From: Betaproteobacteria bacterium
GTDB taxonomy: Bacteria; Pseudomonadota; Gammaproteobacteria; Burkholderiales; SG8-39
Reading direction: 5' to 3'
NCBI GenBank assembly: GCA_947479645.1
Contig: CANKAJ010000009.1
Location: forward strand, 1 to 62,244
DNA length: 62,244 nucleotides
Positions within the stretch are counted from its first letter, which is position 1, and the number at the start of each line of letters is the position of its first letter. Shown here in pieces: positions 47,736 through 57,124 of the stretch. The notes under the pieces were generated by a model. It was not told the origin of the DNA and made no database searches. It saw only the letters and a list, made by a program, of their open reading frames with translations. The translations under genes were made by a program, and so were the position numbers.

Positions 47736-48530
47736 TTATCTACGCTGCCTTTGAATCGGCCGCACATGAATAACATTGTCGCGCCTGGCCACCTGCACCA
47801 GGCCTGGCCGTTTCAAGCGTGCCTCGCGCCAGGGCGGCGTAACCAGTCGCATCCCCAGATTGCGCTTGACCGCTCTTACTACATAAGCACCGCCGGCGAT
47901 CGGCCACCACCGATCGCCGGCCTTTTCCATAAAGCCAAAACGATCCAGCCATTTACCCTGCGAAAACGGTGGCGCATAGCACCCGAAGCGCCCGCCATTG
48001 AGTTCAAACCCGAGCAAGGCCAGCCAGTCTTTAAGACGAACCAGCCCAATGAATCGGCCGCACCAAGGATAGTCTGCCTTGTCACGCCGGCCCGTGGCGG
48101 CACCCAGCATGCGTTTCATGCCCCACAAGGAAAGTGGGTTGAATCCCGAAATCACGATCTGCCCTTCAGGCCGCAGCACCCGCTCGGCCTCACGCAGAAT
48201 CTGGTGCGGATTTTCGGAAAACTCCAGCACATGAGGCAATACCAGCAAGTCAATGCTATGCGAAGCCAATGGCAGTTGGGTCGGCTCAGCGACGAGCGAG
48301 CCGGCGCCATCCAGCCCGGTGCGAATGCGCAGCGGAATGCGGTTCTCGCGCAAAAAATCAAGTTCAGGCAGACCAACCTGTACGGCATGAAAACCGAATA
48401 CATCATCCACTGCATTGTCAAACTGGACTTGTTCCCAGGCCGCCATGTAGCGTCCATCCGGGGTATTGAACCACCCGGCCAGCGTGGCCTGCTGCCCGCC
48501 AGCGGAAGTGGAATTCGTAGTTTGGTGCAT
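47736..48530 (-). CDS. class I SAM-dependent methyltransferase
   Basis: This 264-residue protein has a methyltransferase-11-type domain. [20 protein letters not shown] and [20 protein letters not shown] are the typical motifs IV-VI, but the usual GxGxG motif I is not obvious. The substrate is unknown; relatives in this gene order are annotated only as methyltransferases. A perfect 12-bp inverted repeat at 47892-47921 lies within the coding sequence. Confidence 0.88.
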   Translation of the reverse strand: MHQTTNSTSAGGQQATLAGWFNTPDGRYMAAWEQVQFDNAVDDVFGFHAVQVGLPELDFLRENRIPLRIRTGLDGAGSLVAEPTQLPLASHSIDLLVLPHVLEFSENPHQILREAERVLRPEGQIVISGFNPLSLWGMKRMLGAATGRRDKADYPWCGRFIGLVRLKDWLALLGFELNGGRFGCYAPPFSQGKWLDRFGFMEKAGDRWWPIAGGAYVVRAVKRNLGMRLVTPPWREARLKRPGLVQVARRDNVIHVRPIQRQRR

Positions 48531-48879
48531 ATCTGTCGTTCCCGTTACAGAGCCTGGCCGTTTTCAGCCACGACTGTCAGCCGCTATTATGCCTGCTTCA
48601 CCCATCAACTCTAACCGGTGAATACCCTTCATCAAAAATGGCAACCATCTGCATCAGTGCGCACGCAGGGCGCGCATCGGGACGAGCCTCAGGATCGAGC
48701 GGTTGAATCGACCGCCCACTCTGCCACAGCGGGATTACGTCGAACTCCGATATAATCCAGCAATTGCATGTTTTCCATGCATTTTCTTTGAAAAGTTGTC
48801 TGAATCAATGCCTGCCTTGAGCCGTTCAAGGGGGTTGATTGGATGTATCGAATGCATATTAGGGAGGCTGGGAGATAGA

Positions 48880-50625
48880 TTGACCTGTAACCATCCCAAA
48901 ATCCAGTTTGCATCGACCTGGGCATCGATTGCCCTGCTTGTGAGTCTTCTGACCGGATGCGGTTCGGCACCTCTCCAGCTGAAATTGCCGATCGATTCCG
49001 ACGCCAGTGTGGCGTCGGTCAATCCCCCGGCACCAACCGGGGCTCCATCTGCAGTTGAGCCAGTTGCTCGCGCCACGCCTATCGGACCCGCCCCCACCGC
49101 TGCCCCAGCCCGGACGGCAGAAACGGCAAGGACCATCCCGCGACCATCCGGCTCAACCCTAGCCCGAGTCGCACCTGAGCCTGCCCGACTGACAACCGAG
49201 TCAGCAATCAGATCCGTTCCAAGCACCCCGATCGAAGCATCCCGCGAAATCAGGGACACACTGCCGATATCGCAAACCATCGATTTGACGACCCCGGCGG
49301 ATGACTTGTGGGAACGCATACGCAAGGGCTTTGGCATGCCCAATCTGAGCAGCCCGCTCGTGCTCGATCGCCAGATCTGGTACGCCAGCCGGCCTGGCGA
49401 TTTGCGGCGCATGGCCGAGCGCAGCCGACGCTATCTCTATCACATTGTCGAAGAACTGGAAAAACGCGGGATGCCGACGGAACTGGCATTGCTGCCCATG
49501 GTTGAAAGCGCATTCAATCCAATGGCGTACTCGTCGGCGCATGCATCAGGCTTGTGGCAATTCATCCCCTCCACCGGAAAGACCTACAACTTGCGGCAGA
49601 ACTGGTGGTATGACGCGCGACGCGACGTCATCGCGTCGACCTCTGCGGCACTGGATTATTTGCAGTTTCTGTACGACATGCATGGAGACTGGCATCTCGC
49701 CCTCGCCTCATACAACTGGGGAGAAAACGCGGTCGCCCGCGCCATCGAACGCAATCGCGCCCGCGGACTGCCAACTGACTACCTCAGCCTCACCATGCCG
49801 CAGGAAACGCGCTACTACGTCCCGAAGTTGCAGGCCATCAAGAACATCGTCGCTAACCCGGAAGCATTCCGCATCGATCTGAATCACATACCGAACCAGC
49901 CCTACTTTGTTACCGTCGCCAAGACCAAGGATATTGATATCCAGTTGGCAGCCAAACTGGCGGAAATGTCGGTCGAGGAATTGATCGCACTCAATCCTGC
50001 GCACAATCGTCCAGTGATATCGGCTTCACAAGGTGAGACATTGGTTTTGCCGGCAGACCATGCCGAAATCTTCCTGGCCAACCTGGAGAGCCACGACAAA
50101 CCTCTGGTTTCCTGGCAAGCCTATACGTTCAAGAAGGGTGATCATCTGGAAAAAATCGCGGCTGAGCGCGGTATTCAGCTGATCAAACTCAAGCAGGTCA
50201 ATGGGATTACGTCACGTACCAAGGTCGGCCCCGGATTTCAACTGTTGCTGCCAGTCAGGGGACTGGGGTCGGGCGCCGAACCGCTGCCCGCCGTATTCCG
50301 GCCGCCAGCGGTACCGGAGCGCGCCTCCAGTACCGTGACGCGTCGCGCAACGCATGTCGTTGCGCGCGGTGAAACCCTGGCAGGAATCGCGAAACGATAT
50401 GGTGTTTCTGTTGAGAATCTGCGAAGCTGGAATGGCGCTGGTCAAGTAAATGCAGGGCAGCGCCTGTTTGTGCAGCGAAGCTTGCCCGCCACGGCATCCT
50501 CGCAAAGCACATCAACCGCCCGCAAGTCGAGCAAAGCCAAGGCCCCGGCCAAGACAAAGAGACCGGCTGCCAAACCAGCCGTAAAGGCCAATACCAAGGC
50601 ATCGACAGCACGCACCAGCGGCTGA
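48880..50625 (+). CDS. mltD: membrane-bound lytic murein transglycosylase MltD
   Basis: This lipoprotein cuts peptidoglycan glycan strands. From the TTG at 48880 (after GGGAGGCTGGGAG) it begins with a lipoprotein signal ending LLTGC. The transglycosylase domain has the catalytic Glu in LLPMVESAFNPMAYSSAHAS and GLWQFIPSTGKTYNLR. LysM modules follow, including HLEKIAAERGIQLIKLKQVN and THVVARGETLAGIAKRYGVS. The tail is Lys/Ala-rich. A TATAAT at 48751-48756 lies inside the longest frame (from 48703), so that start is unlikely; ATG at 48808 is an alternative. Confidence 0.9.
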   Translation: MTCNHPKIQFASTWASIALLVSLLTGCGSAPLQLKLPIDSDASVASVNPPAPTGAPSAVEPVARATPIGPAPTAAPARTAETARTIPRPSGSTLARVAPEPARLTTESAIRSVPSTPIEASREIRDTLPISQTIDLTTPADDLWERIRKGFGMPNLSSPLVLDRQIWYASRPGDLRRMAERSRRYLYHIVEELEKRGMPTELALLPMVESAFNPMAYSSAHASGLWQFIPSTGKTYNLRQNWWYDARRDVIASTSAALDYLQFLYDMHGDWHLALASYNWGENAVARAIERNRARGLPTDYLSLTMPQETRYYVPKLQAIKNIVANPEAFRIDLNHIPNQPYFVTVAKTKDIDIQLAAKLAEMSVEELIALNPAHNRPVISASQGETLVLPADHAEIFLANLESHDKPLVSWQAYTFKKGDHLEKIAAERGIQLIKLKQVNGITSRTKVGPGFQLLLPVRGLGSGAEPLPAVFRPPAVPERASSTVTRRATHVVARGETLAGIAKRYGVSVENLRSWNGAGQVNAGQRLFVQRSLPATASSQSTSTARKSSKAKAPAKTKRPAAKPAVKANTKASTARTSG

Positions 50626-50793
50626 AAGCCAGCCCCTGCTCAGGTCGGACATGTTGGTTTTGCCGGCGTTGCGACACTGAATCAACCCATGCCTGAATGG
50701 CGCCTGAAAAAACAGTACTTCAGCCCTGTCTTTCCTGTCATTTGTTGATGCAAATCAAGCCACGACTCATATTGGGCCAACTATACTGATGGC

Positions 50794-51249
50794 ATGGTTC
50801 TTTTTGCTGCCATTGTCGCTTACGTTCACTATGGTGCAATCATGTTGCTTGCAGCATTATTGACCACTGAATTTCTGCTGTTGCGCCAGGGCAACCTCGT
50901 CAAGTCCATCCGCGCCCTGGAACGCGCCGACCTGGCCTATGTGACCTGCGGCGTGCTGGCACTGTTGTCCGGTGCGCTGCGCTTTGGCACCTCCGCCAAG
51001 GGGATCGGGTTCTATGCAGGACATCCGATGTTCTGGCTTAAATTATTTCTGTTCGGCACGCTGGCGCTGACGTCATTCCTGGTAACCAGGCACTATTCGC
51101 GCTGGGCCCATCACGCACGCATGGATACCACCTTCACCGTGCCGGCAACCGAGGTTTGCGCCGCGCTGACAATGGTCAAAATACAAATGGCTTTGCTCGC
51201 CCTGCTTCCGTTGTTGGCCACGCTGATGGCGCGCAATATATTCCTATAA
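50794..51249 (+). CDS. DUF2214 family membrane protein
   Basis: This 151-residue inner-membrane protein has four predicted helices. The N-terminal half has VAYVHYGAIMLLAALLTTEF and the middle ALERADLAYVTCGVLALLSG, features of DUF2214. Function is unknown. It is 23 bp upstream of the polyphosphate phosphotransferase gene on the same strand and may be co-transcribed. Confidence 0.85.
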   Translation: MVLFAAIVAYVHYGAIMLLAALLTTEFLLLRQGNLVKSIRALERADLAYVTCGVLALLSGALRFGTSAKGIGFYAGHPMFWLKLFLFGTLALTSFLVTRHYSRWAHHARMDTTFTVPATEVCAALTMVKIQMALLALLPLLATLMARNIFL

Positions 51250-51271
51250 TCCTAACCCACTGGGCCGAACC

Positions 51272-52759
51272 ATGTTCGAATCCGCAGAAATAGGTCACAA
51301 GTTGTCAAAAGGCGAGTACCGCAGCATTGAACCGGTGCTGCGTGCCGATCTACTCGATGCGCAATACCAATTGCTGAAAGATGCACGAACGCCGGTTATC
51401 GTGCTGATTTCAGGTGTGCGCGGCGCTGGCAAGGGCGAGACGGTCAATCTGCTCAATGAGTGGATGGACCCCCGTCACATCCATACGCGCGCTTTCGACA
51501 ACCCGACCGACGAGGAGGCCGCACGTCCGCCCATGTGGCGCTACTGGCGGGCTCTCCCCCCCAAGGGACGCATCGGCATCCTGTTTGGCTCCTGGTACAC
51601 CGGCCCCATCATAGACCGCGTCTTCAAGCGCTCCAGACCCAATGACATGCTGCGCTCAATCGAGGAGATCAACCGTTTCGAGAAAATGCTCTCCGATGAC
51701 GGCGCAGTCGTTCTCAAGTTCTGGTTCCATCTTTCCAAAAAACGCCAGCGCAAGCGCCTGCAGTCCCTGCAGAAAGACCCCGAGACCAGTTGGCGTGTAA
51801 CCGACCGGGACTGGGACTTCTTCAAGATGTACGACCGCTTCTACCGCATCAGCGAAGAAGCCTTGCGCGAGACCAGCACCGCCTCGGCGCCATGGATCAT
51901 CGTGGAAGGATCAGACCCGGAATATCGCGCCGTGACGGTTGGTCGCGCGCTGCTCGGTGCAATAAACGAGCAAATCAAAAAGGCAGCCAATCCGGCCAAG
52001 ACAAAGACCGATGCCGCGCCGCTGATCAAGCCAGTCGATAAGCGCAACATCCTGAGCGGCCTGGATTTAAGCCATGCACTGACAAAGAAACGCTACGAGA
52101 CGCAGTTGCGCAAATACCAGCGTGACCTCGCGCTGCTGACGCGCCATCCAAAGTTCCGCGAGCATACGGTGATTGCCGCTTATGAAGGCATGGATGCCGC
52201 CGGCAAGGGCAGCGCCATCCGCCGCATCACGCCAGCACTGGATGCCCGCCTGTACAGCATTATTCCGGTGGCAGCGCCAACCGACGAGGAGCGCGCCCAG
52301 TCCCATCTGTGGCGCTTCTGGCGGCACCTGCCGATGAAGGGCCGCTTCACGATATATGACCGCACCTGGTACGGCCGTGTGCTGGTCGAGCGCGTGGAGC
52401 ACTTTGCGGCGGAAGCCGACTGGATGCGCGCCTATGGCGAAATCAACGACTTCGAAGAGCAGCTCACCCGCAACGGTGCCGTCGTCGTCAAATACTGGCT
52501 GCAGATTTCCAAGGAAGAGCAATATCGCCGATTCAAGGAGCGCCAGAAGACGCGCCACAAGCAGTTCAAGATCACCGACGAGGACTGGCGCAACCGCAAG
52601 AAATGGGACGATTACCAGGAGGCGGCAGCCGACATGATCGAGCGCACCAGTACCGCGTACGCGCCCTGGACCATCGTGGAATCAAACGACAAGCTCTTCG
52701 CTCGTATCAAGATCATCAAGACGCTCTGTGAACGGCTTGAGCAGGCGCTGTCAGCCTGA
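51272..52759 (+). CDS. pap: polyphosphate:AMP phosphotransferase (two-domain PPK2)
   Basis: This 495-residue enzyme transfers phosphate from polyphosphate to AMP, giving ADP. It has two PPK2 domains. The first (about residues 10-240) has Walker A GVRGAGKGETVN, but its Walker B equivalent reads LFGSWYTGPI. The second (about 260-490) has GMDAAGKGSAIRR and the canonical IYDRTWYGRVLVERVE. Class II PPK2 enzymes normally have such a pair. The role is ATP recovery from stored polyphosphate. Confidence 0.93.
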   Translation: MFESAEIGHKLSKGEYRSIEPVLRADLLDAQYQLLKDARTPVIVLISGVRGAGKGETVNLLNEWMDPRHIHTRAFDNPTDEEAARPPMWRYWRALPPKGRIGILFGSWYTGPIIDRVFKRSRPNDMLRSIEEINRFEKMLSDDGAVVLKFWFHLSKKRQRKRLQSLQKDPETSWRVTDRDWDFFKMYDRFYRISEEALRETSTASAPWIIVEGSDPEYRAVTVGRALLGAINEQIKKAANPAKTKTDAAPLIKPVDKRNILSGLDLSHALTKKRYETQLRKYQRDLALLTRHPKFREHTVIAAYEGMDAAGKGSAIRRITPALDARLYSIIPVAAPTDEERAQSHLWRFWRHLPMKGRFTIYDRTWYGRVLVERVEHFAAEADWMRAYGEINDFEEQLTRNGAVVVKYWLQISKEEQYRRFKERQKTRHKQFKITDEDWRNRKKWDDYQEAAADMIERTSTAYAPWTIVESNDKLFARIKIIKTLCERLEQALSA

Positions 52760-52863
52760 CACTGCCTATTTGCTTTACGACGAACATGTGACTGTCCTGG
52801 GCGAGCCAAACACGACCACGAGCCACACCAATGTAGCCTGTTGCACAATCCGTTGCTGACTGA

Positions 52864-55077
52864 ATGAGCCTGGCGATGCCTGAATCCAAGTTGCAGCAAA
52901 TGGCGGGGGATTTCTGGGGCGGCACTGCCGCCATGCTGGTCGCACTACCGTCGGCCATCGCCTTTGGCGTCACCATATTCGCACCGCTTGGCGCGAGTTT
53001 TGCGGCGCAAGGCGCCCTTGCCGGCATTCTTGGCGCGACGGCACTGGGCCTGGTGGCTTCCTACCTTGGCGGCACCAATCGGCTCATCACCGCACCCTGC
53101 GCCCCCGCGGCCGCCGTGCTATCGGCGTTTGCCATCCAGCTGATGCAGGAGAACACCCCGCCTGAGATTATTCTGTTGATGATGACCGTCATCGGCCTGC
53201 TGTGCGGCGCCTTGCAGGTGACGTTCGGGGCAGTGGGTGTGGGCCGCCTGATCAAATACATGCCATATCCGGTGGTCAGCGGCTATTTGAGCGGCGTAGG
53301 CCTGATCATCATACTCAGTCAGATTCCGAAACTGCTCGGCGTCGCCAAGGATGTTCATCTGGCCGAAGCTCTGCTTGCTCCGCACAAATGGAACTGGCAA
53401 GGCATCACCGTCGGCATCGTGACTGCCGCCGTCATGGTTCTGGCGCCACGTGTCACCAAGCGTGTGCCGGCGGCGATTCTCGGGCTCACCGCCGGTGTGC
53501 TGACTTATTTCGGCCTCGGTCTGGCCGATCAATCGCTGCTGGCGTTGACAGGCAATCCGTTGATCATCGGCCCGCTGGGCGGTTCCGACGCGGGCTTTCT
53601 GAATGCCTTGTCGACCCGCTGGAAGAGCGTTGGCGGGCTGGACCTCGGTTTGCTGAAAAACCTTGTGGTACCCGCCTTGACACTGGCGGTATTGCTCTCG
53701 ATCGACACCCTGAAGACCTGTGTTGTGCTCGACTCACTGACCCGCAGCCGGCACGACTCCAATCGCGAACTCATCGGTCAGGGCCTGGGCAACCTGGCTT
53801 CGACGCTGGTCGGCGGTGTTCCCGGTGCCGGCACCATGGGCGCAACGCTCGTGAATATTTCCAGCGGAGCCCTGACGCGTACATCGGGGCTGATCGAAGG
53901 TATTCTGGCGTTGACGGCATTTCTTGTGCTCGGGCCGTTGATCGCGTGGATTCCCATTGCCTCGCTGGCCGCCATTCTCATAGTCATCGGCGTGCGCATG
54001 TTCGACCGGAACAGCCTGCACCTGCTGCGCAATCGCTCGACCATCCTCGATTTCATGGTGATCGTGGCAGTGGTGCTGGTGGCAGAAACCGTGAGCCTGA
54101 TTGCCGCCTCCGGCACCGGTATCGCACTCGCCGTGCTGCTGTTCATCCGTGAGAAGGTCAGCAGTTCGGCGGTGCGCCGCAAGGTTTATGGCAATCAGTT
54201 GTTCTCCAAGCAGATCCGACTTCCGGAAGAACGGGCCATTCTGGAAGAGCGCGGCAACCAGGCCGTCATCTTCGAACTGCAGGGCAGCCTGTTTTTCGGC
54301 ACGGCCGACCAGCTCTTCACGGCGCTGGAACCGGAACTGAAAGTCCGCAATTACGTGATTCTCGACTTGCGCCGCGTGCAGTCCGTGGATGTGACCGTTG
54401 CGCACGTGCTCGAGCAGATCGAAGACATGCTGGCCGAGCGCGGCGCCTGGCTGCTCTTTAGCCAACTGCCACGCAACGTGCCGACCGGACAAAACATGGG
54501 CGAGTACTTCGCGCAGATCGGGTTGGCACGGCCGGAACAACATGCACCGGTCTTCGACGAACTCGATGACGCGCTCGAATGGGTAGAAAACCGCATCCTG
54601 GCCGAGGCGCACGATGCGCCGGCGGCGCAGACGGCGCTTGAGTTGCGCGAGATCGATCTTTTCGGCAGGCGCAAACAGGAAACGCTGACTGAGCTGGAGG
54701 CCATCATGGATCACCGCTCGTTCAAGGCCGGAGAGCGCATTTTCTCCCAGGGCGATACCGGAGACGAGCTATTCCTGATCCGCCGCGGATCGGTGCGCAT
54801 CATGCTGCCGGTCGATGACAAGCAAAATCACCACCTTTCCACATTTGGGCGTGGTGATTTTTTCGGCGAAATGTCCTTCATCGACCATAACACCCGTTCC
54901 GCCGACGCCATGGCCGAAGTCGATACAGAATTGTTCGTGCTTTCCCGCACGAAATTCGACGTGCTGACCGCGGCACACCGCAAACTGGCAATCAATCTGT
55001 TCGAAGGGCTGGCGCGTGTGCTTGCGCTTCGCCTTCGCTACACCAACGTCGAACTGCGTACCCTGCAGGAGTCGTAA
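52864..55077 (+). CDS. SulP family anion transporter with STAS and cyclic-nucleotide-binding domains
   Basis: This 737-residue protein fuses three modules. Residues 10-430 are a SulP/SLC26 membrane domain (DFWGGTAAMLVALPSAIAFG, then GGTNRLITAPCAPAAAVLSA). Residues about 450-570 are a STAS domain (FELQGSLFFGTADQLF, YVILDLRRVQSVDVTVAHVL). Residues about 610-735 are a cNMP/CRP-type domain whose phosphate-binding cassette region reads RGDFFGEMSFIDHNTRSADA with its Arg. Transport of sulfate, bicarbonate or another anion could be gated by cAMP. An ATG at 52876 is an alternative start. Confidence 0.92.
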   Translation: MSLAMPESKLQQMAGDFWGGTAAMLVALPSAIAFGVTIFAPLGASFAAQGALAGILGATALGLVASYLGGTNRLITAPCAPAAAVLSAFAIQLMQENTPPEIILLMMTVIGLLCGALQVTFGAVGVGRLIKYMPYPVVSGYLSGVGLIIILSQIPKLLGVAKDVHLAEALLAPHKWNWQGITVGIVTAAVMVLAPRVTKRVPAAILGLTAGVLTYFGLGLADQSLLALTGNPLIIGPLGGSDAGFLNALSTRWKSVGGLDLGLLKNLVVPALTLAVLLSIDTLKTCVVLDSLTRSRHDSNRELIGQGLGNLASTLVGGVPGAGTMGATLVNISSGALTRTSGLIEGILALTAFLVLGPLIAWIPIASLAAILIVIGVRMFDRNSLHLLRNRSTILDFMVIVAVVLVAETVSLIAASGTGIALAVLLFIREKVSSSAVRRKVYGNQLFSKQIRLPEERAILEERGNQAVIFELQGSLFFGTADQLFTALEPELKVRNYVILDLRRVQSVDVTVAHVLEQIEDMLAERGAWLLFSQLPRNVPTGQNMGEYFAQIGLARPEQHAPVFDELDDALEWVENRILAEAHDAPAAQTALELREIDLFGRRKQETLTELEAIMDHRSFKAGERIFSQGDTGDELFLIRRGSVRIMLPVDDKQNHHLSTFGRGDFFGEMSFIDHNTRSADAMAEVDTELFVLSRTKFDVLTAAHRKLAINLFEGLARVLALRLRYTNVELRTLQES

Positions 55078-55106
55078 GATCGTACAACCCATACCCGGAA
55101 AGCGGA

Positions 55107-55664
55107 CTAGGAAGAGAACTGGGTTTTCCCCGGCGTTACATGCACGCTGGCATGCCCCAGGTTGCGGTAGATCCGCTGCCTGCGAACGAGCGGCCACCAC
55201 TCGTACAGAAAAATCTGCATCGGCCGCCACATGGCGACCCAGCCGCCGATGGTCAGGCTTTCCTTGAGCACACGCAGGTAGGGACTAAAGGCGTAACTGG
55301 CGAGGTAATCGGCACCCAGGAGGCATAGCGCCAGGAAACACAGCCCGATGAGCAGGCTGGTGCGCCCTTCCAGCAGGAGCACGCGCCGATTGCGCTTCAT
55401 CAGCATCGACTTGTATTCAAAATAATTGTGGATTGCCTCGGCCACAACCGGCGTGGGGTCTTCCGCCGGCATCCGCCCGATATGGACAATGATGCGAAAG
55501 TGACTGTCCTGCGGAAATTCCAGCGCCCAACTTTCAATGAACACTTCCGCATCGGTATCAAGGTCACGATGATGAAATGGCGTTGGGTCCATCGAATTGA
55601 AAAGCTGACCCAGTTCGGCTACGCGCAACTCGATCTGATGAACAGGAGGATGACTTTTGCTCAT
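55107..55664 (-). CDS. conserved membrane protein of unknown function
   Basis: This 185-residue protein has a soluble N-terminal part (about 100 residues, with ESWALEFPQDSHFRIIVHIG and AIHNYFEYKSMLMKRNRRVL) and two hydrophobic segments (about 104-122 and 135-160). The last part is basic. It lies 39 bp downstream of the MgtC-family gene on the same strand and may form an operon with it. I do not recognise its family. Confidence 0.72.
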   Translation of the reverse strand: MSKSHPPVHQIELRVAELGQLFNSMDPTPFHHRDLDTDAEVFIESWALEFPQDSHFRIIVHIGRMPAEDPTPVVAEAIHNYFEYKSMLMKRNRRVLLLEGRTSLLIGLCFLALCLLGADYLASYAFSPYLRVLKESLTIGGWVAMWRPMQIFLYEWWPLVRRQRIYRNLGHASVHVTPGKTQFSS

Positions 55665-55703
55665 CTCAGGTGATTCCTGCGCGACTCATCCGGGAAGCCA
55701 TTT

Positions 55704-56954
55704 TCACAGCAACAAGGCTCCCAGCGTGCCGGTGGCGAGCAGCAGAGCGGCGATCGGCAGGCTGATTCGGCGAAGTTCGTTTGATCCCAATCCAATCGCC
55801 ATTCCCGATTTGGTAATGGTATTTGCCATGACTGCGATAATAATGGCACGAGCTGCTGTAGCCAGATTCGCGCTGTCATCCCGGGCCAGATTCGCCATGG
55901 CGAGCGTAATGGCGTCGACGTCGGTCAGACCTGCGACACCCGCCGCCAGAAACAGGCCGGCATCGCCAAGATAGACTTGCGCCGCCTTGGCCACCAGCAC
56001 GACCACACCGAACAGCAGGCCGAACTTGATGGCCTGATCAAGCTCGAACGGATTGCTGCCCGCCTTCACCTCGCCGCGCTCACGCTGCTGGTGCCGCCGC
56101 CATAGCCAATAGCACGCCATCAGACTCACCACGCACAACAACCCGACGGCCGGCGCGAGGCGGCGGCCCAACTCCAGGCTGATCAGCGAACTCATGATCA
56201 GGACGCGAAAGAACATCACCGTCCAGGCGAGCACGATGCCCAGCGCCAGCGCGGACGCATCTTCTCCCGCCTGCCGGCTGCGCTGGGCAAATCCGAGGGT
56301 CACCGCGGTGCTCGAAACCAACCCGCCCAACAGTCCGGCAATGCCCAGCCCATGCTCGGCGCCGACGATCTTGACCAGCAGGTAACTGACAAAATTCAAC
56401 GCCGAGATCAGCACCACCATCAACCAGATCTTGTAGGGATTGACCACGTCCAGCGGCGGCGGGCCGTAGTTGATGTCCGGAACCAGCGGCAGGATGATGA
56501 GGGTGATGATGCTGAATTTCAGAGTGGCTTCGACGTCCGCGGCATCAATCCGGCTGGCGAATCGATGCAACCAGTCCTTGAGCGCGAGCAGCAAGGCCAT
56601 GGCGACCGCAACCCAGCTCGCCAGCTGGAGCTGGCCATGGGCACACAACAGCCCGAGAATAAAGGCCAGCAGCGCAGAAACCTCGGTGGTTATTCCCGTG
56701 TCTCCGCGCACCGCAGTCACCACATACATGACAACAACAAGCAAAGCGATGGCAATAAACATCGCCAAAGCCAGCCAGGTCAGCCCCAGACTTTCACCAA
56801 CATAACCCGCGATTGCGCCGCTGAGCGCAATGAGTGCAAAGGTCCGCACCCCGGCGCCACCTTCCTCGCCCTTGGTCCGTTCGCGCTCCAGGCCCAGCAG
56901 CACACCCAGTCCAATGGAGACTACGAAGCGAAGCGCCAGATCGGGATCTTCCAT
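55704..56954 (-). CDS. MgtC/SapB family protein with DUF4010 domain
   Basis: This 416-residue membrane protein has an N-terminal MgtC/SapB domain (LRFVVSIGLGVLLGLERERT, then GGAGVRTFALIALSGAIAGY) and a C-terminal DUF4010 domain (YKIWLMVVLISALNFVSYLL, GLGIAGLLGGLVSSTAVTLG, TDVDAITLAMANLARDD). About ten helices are visible. The role is not established for the long form. The ATG at 56954 matches the family; a frame to 57008 runs into repeat R4. Confidence 0.9.
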   Translation of the reverse strand: MEDPDLALRFVVSIGLGVLLGLERERTKGEEGGAGVRTFALIALSGAIAGYVGESLGLTWLALAMFIAIALLVVVMYVVTAVRGDTGITTEVSALLAFILGLLCAHGQLQLASWVAVAMALLLALKDWLHRFASRIDAADVEATLKFSIITLIILPLVPDINYGPPPLDVVNPYKIWLMVVLISALNFVSYLLVKIVGAEHGLGIAGLLGGLVSSTAVTLGFAQRSRQAGEDASALALGIVLAWTVMFFRVLIMSSLISLELGRRLAPAVGLLCVVSLMACYWLWRRHQQRERGEVKAGSNPFELDQAIKFGLLFGVVVLVAKAAQVYLGDAGLFLAAGVAGLTDVDAITLAMANLARDDSANLATAARAIIIAVMANTITKSGMAIGLGSNELRRISLPIAALLLATGTLGALLL

Positions 56955-57003
56955 CACGACTCCAGACTGAGAACTCGTTTCAAAATGAACACTCGGCGAA
57001 CCT

Positions 57004-57081
57004 GTCATTCCGAGCGCAACGAGGAATCTGCTGTCAAATTAACCCTGAAGCAGATTCCTCACCCTTCGGGTTCGGAATGAC
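57004..57081 (+). repeat. intergenic palindromic repeat, copy R4
   Basis: This core copy runs from GTCATTCCGAGCGCAACGAG to GGTTCGGAATGAC with arms GAGGAATCTGCT and AGCAGATTCCTC. The left flank GAGAACTCGTTTCAAAATGA (56969-56988) matches the flank of copy R1 in reverse complement (AAGAACTCATTTCAAAATGA). It lies between the MgtC-family gene and the carboxyltransferase gene. Confidence 0.88.
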
Positions 57082-57124
57082 ACGTGATTTTGATCTTGAT
57101 CCTTATATCGCCAAACTCACATCG

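Noticed and set aside
47892..47921. Perfect 12-bp inverted repeat GCCGGCGATCGG / CCGATCGCCGGC as a terminator
   Set aside because: It lies well inside the methyltransferase reading frame, encoding a sensible stretch ([11 protein letters not shown]), so it is probably coincidental in GC-rich coding DNA.
48703..48879. Longer N-terminus of MltD from the ATG at 48703
   Set aside because: A TATAAT box at 48751 lies inside it, and the lipoprotein signal only makes sense from the TTG at 48880 (or the ATG at 48808).
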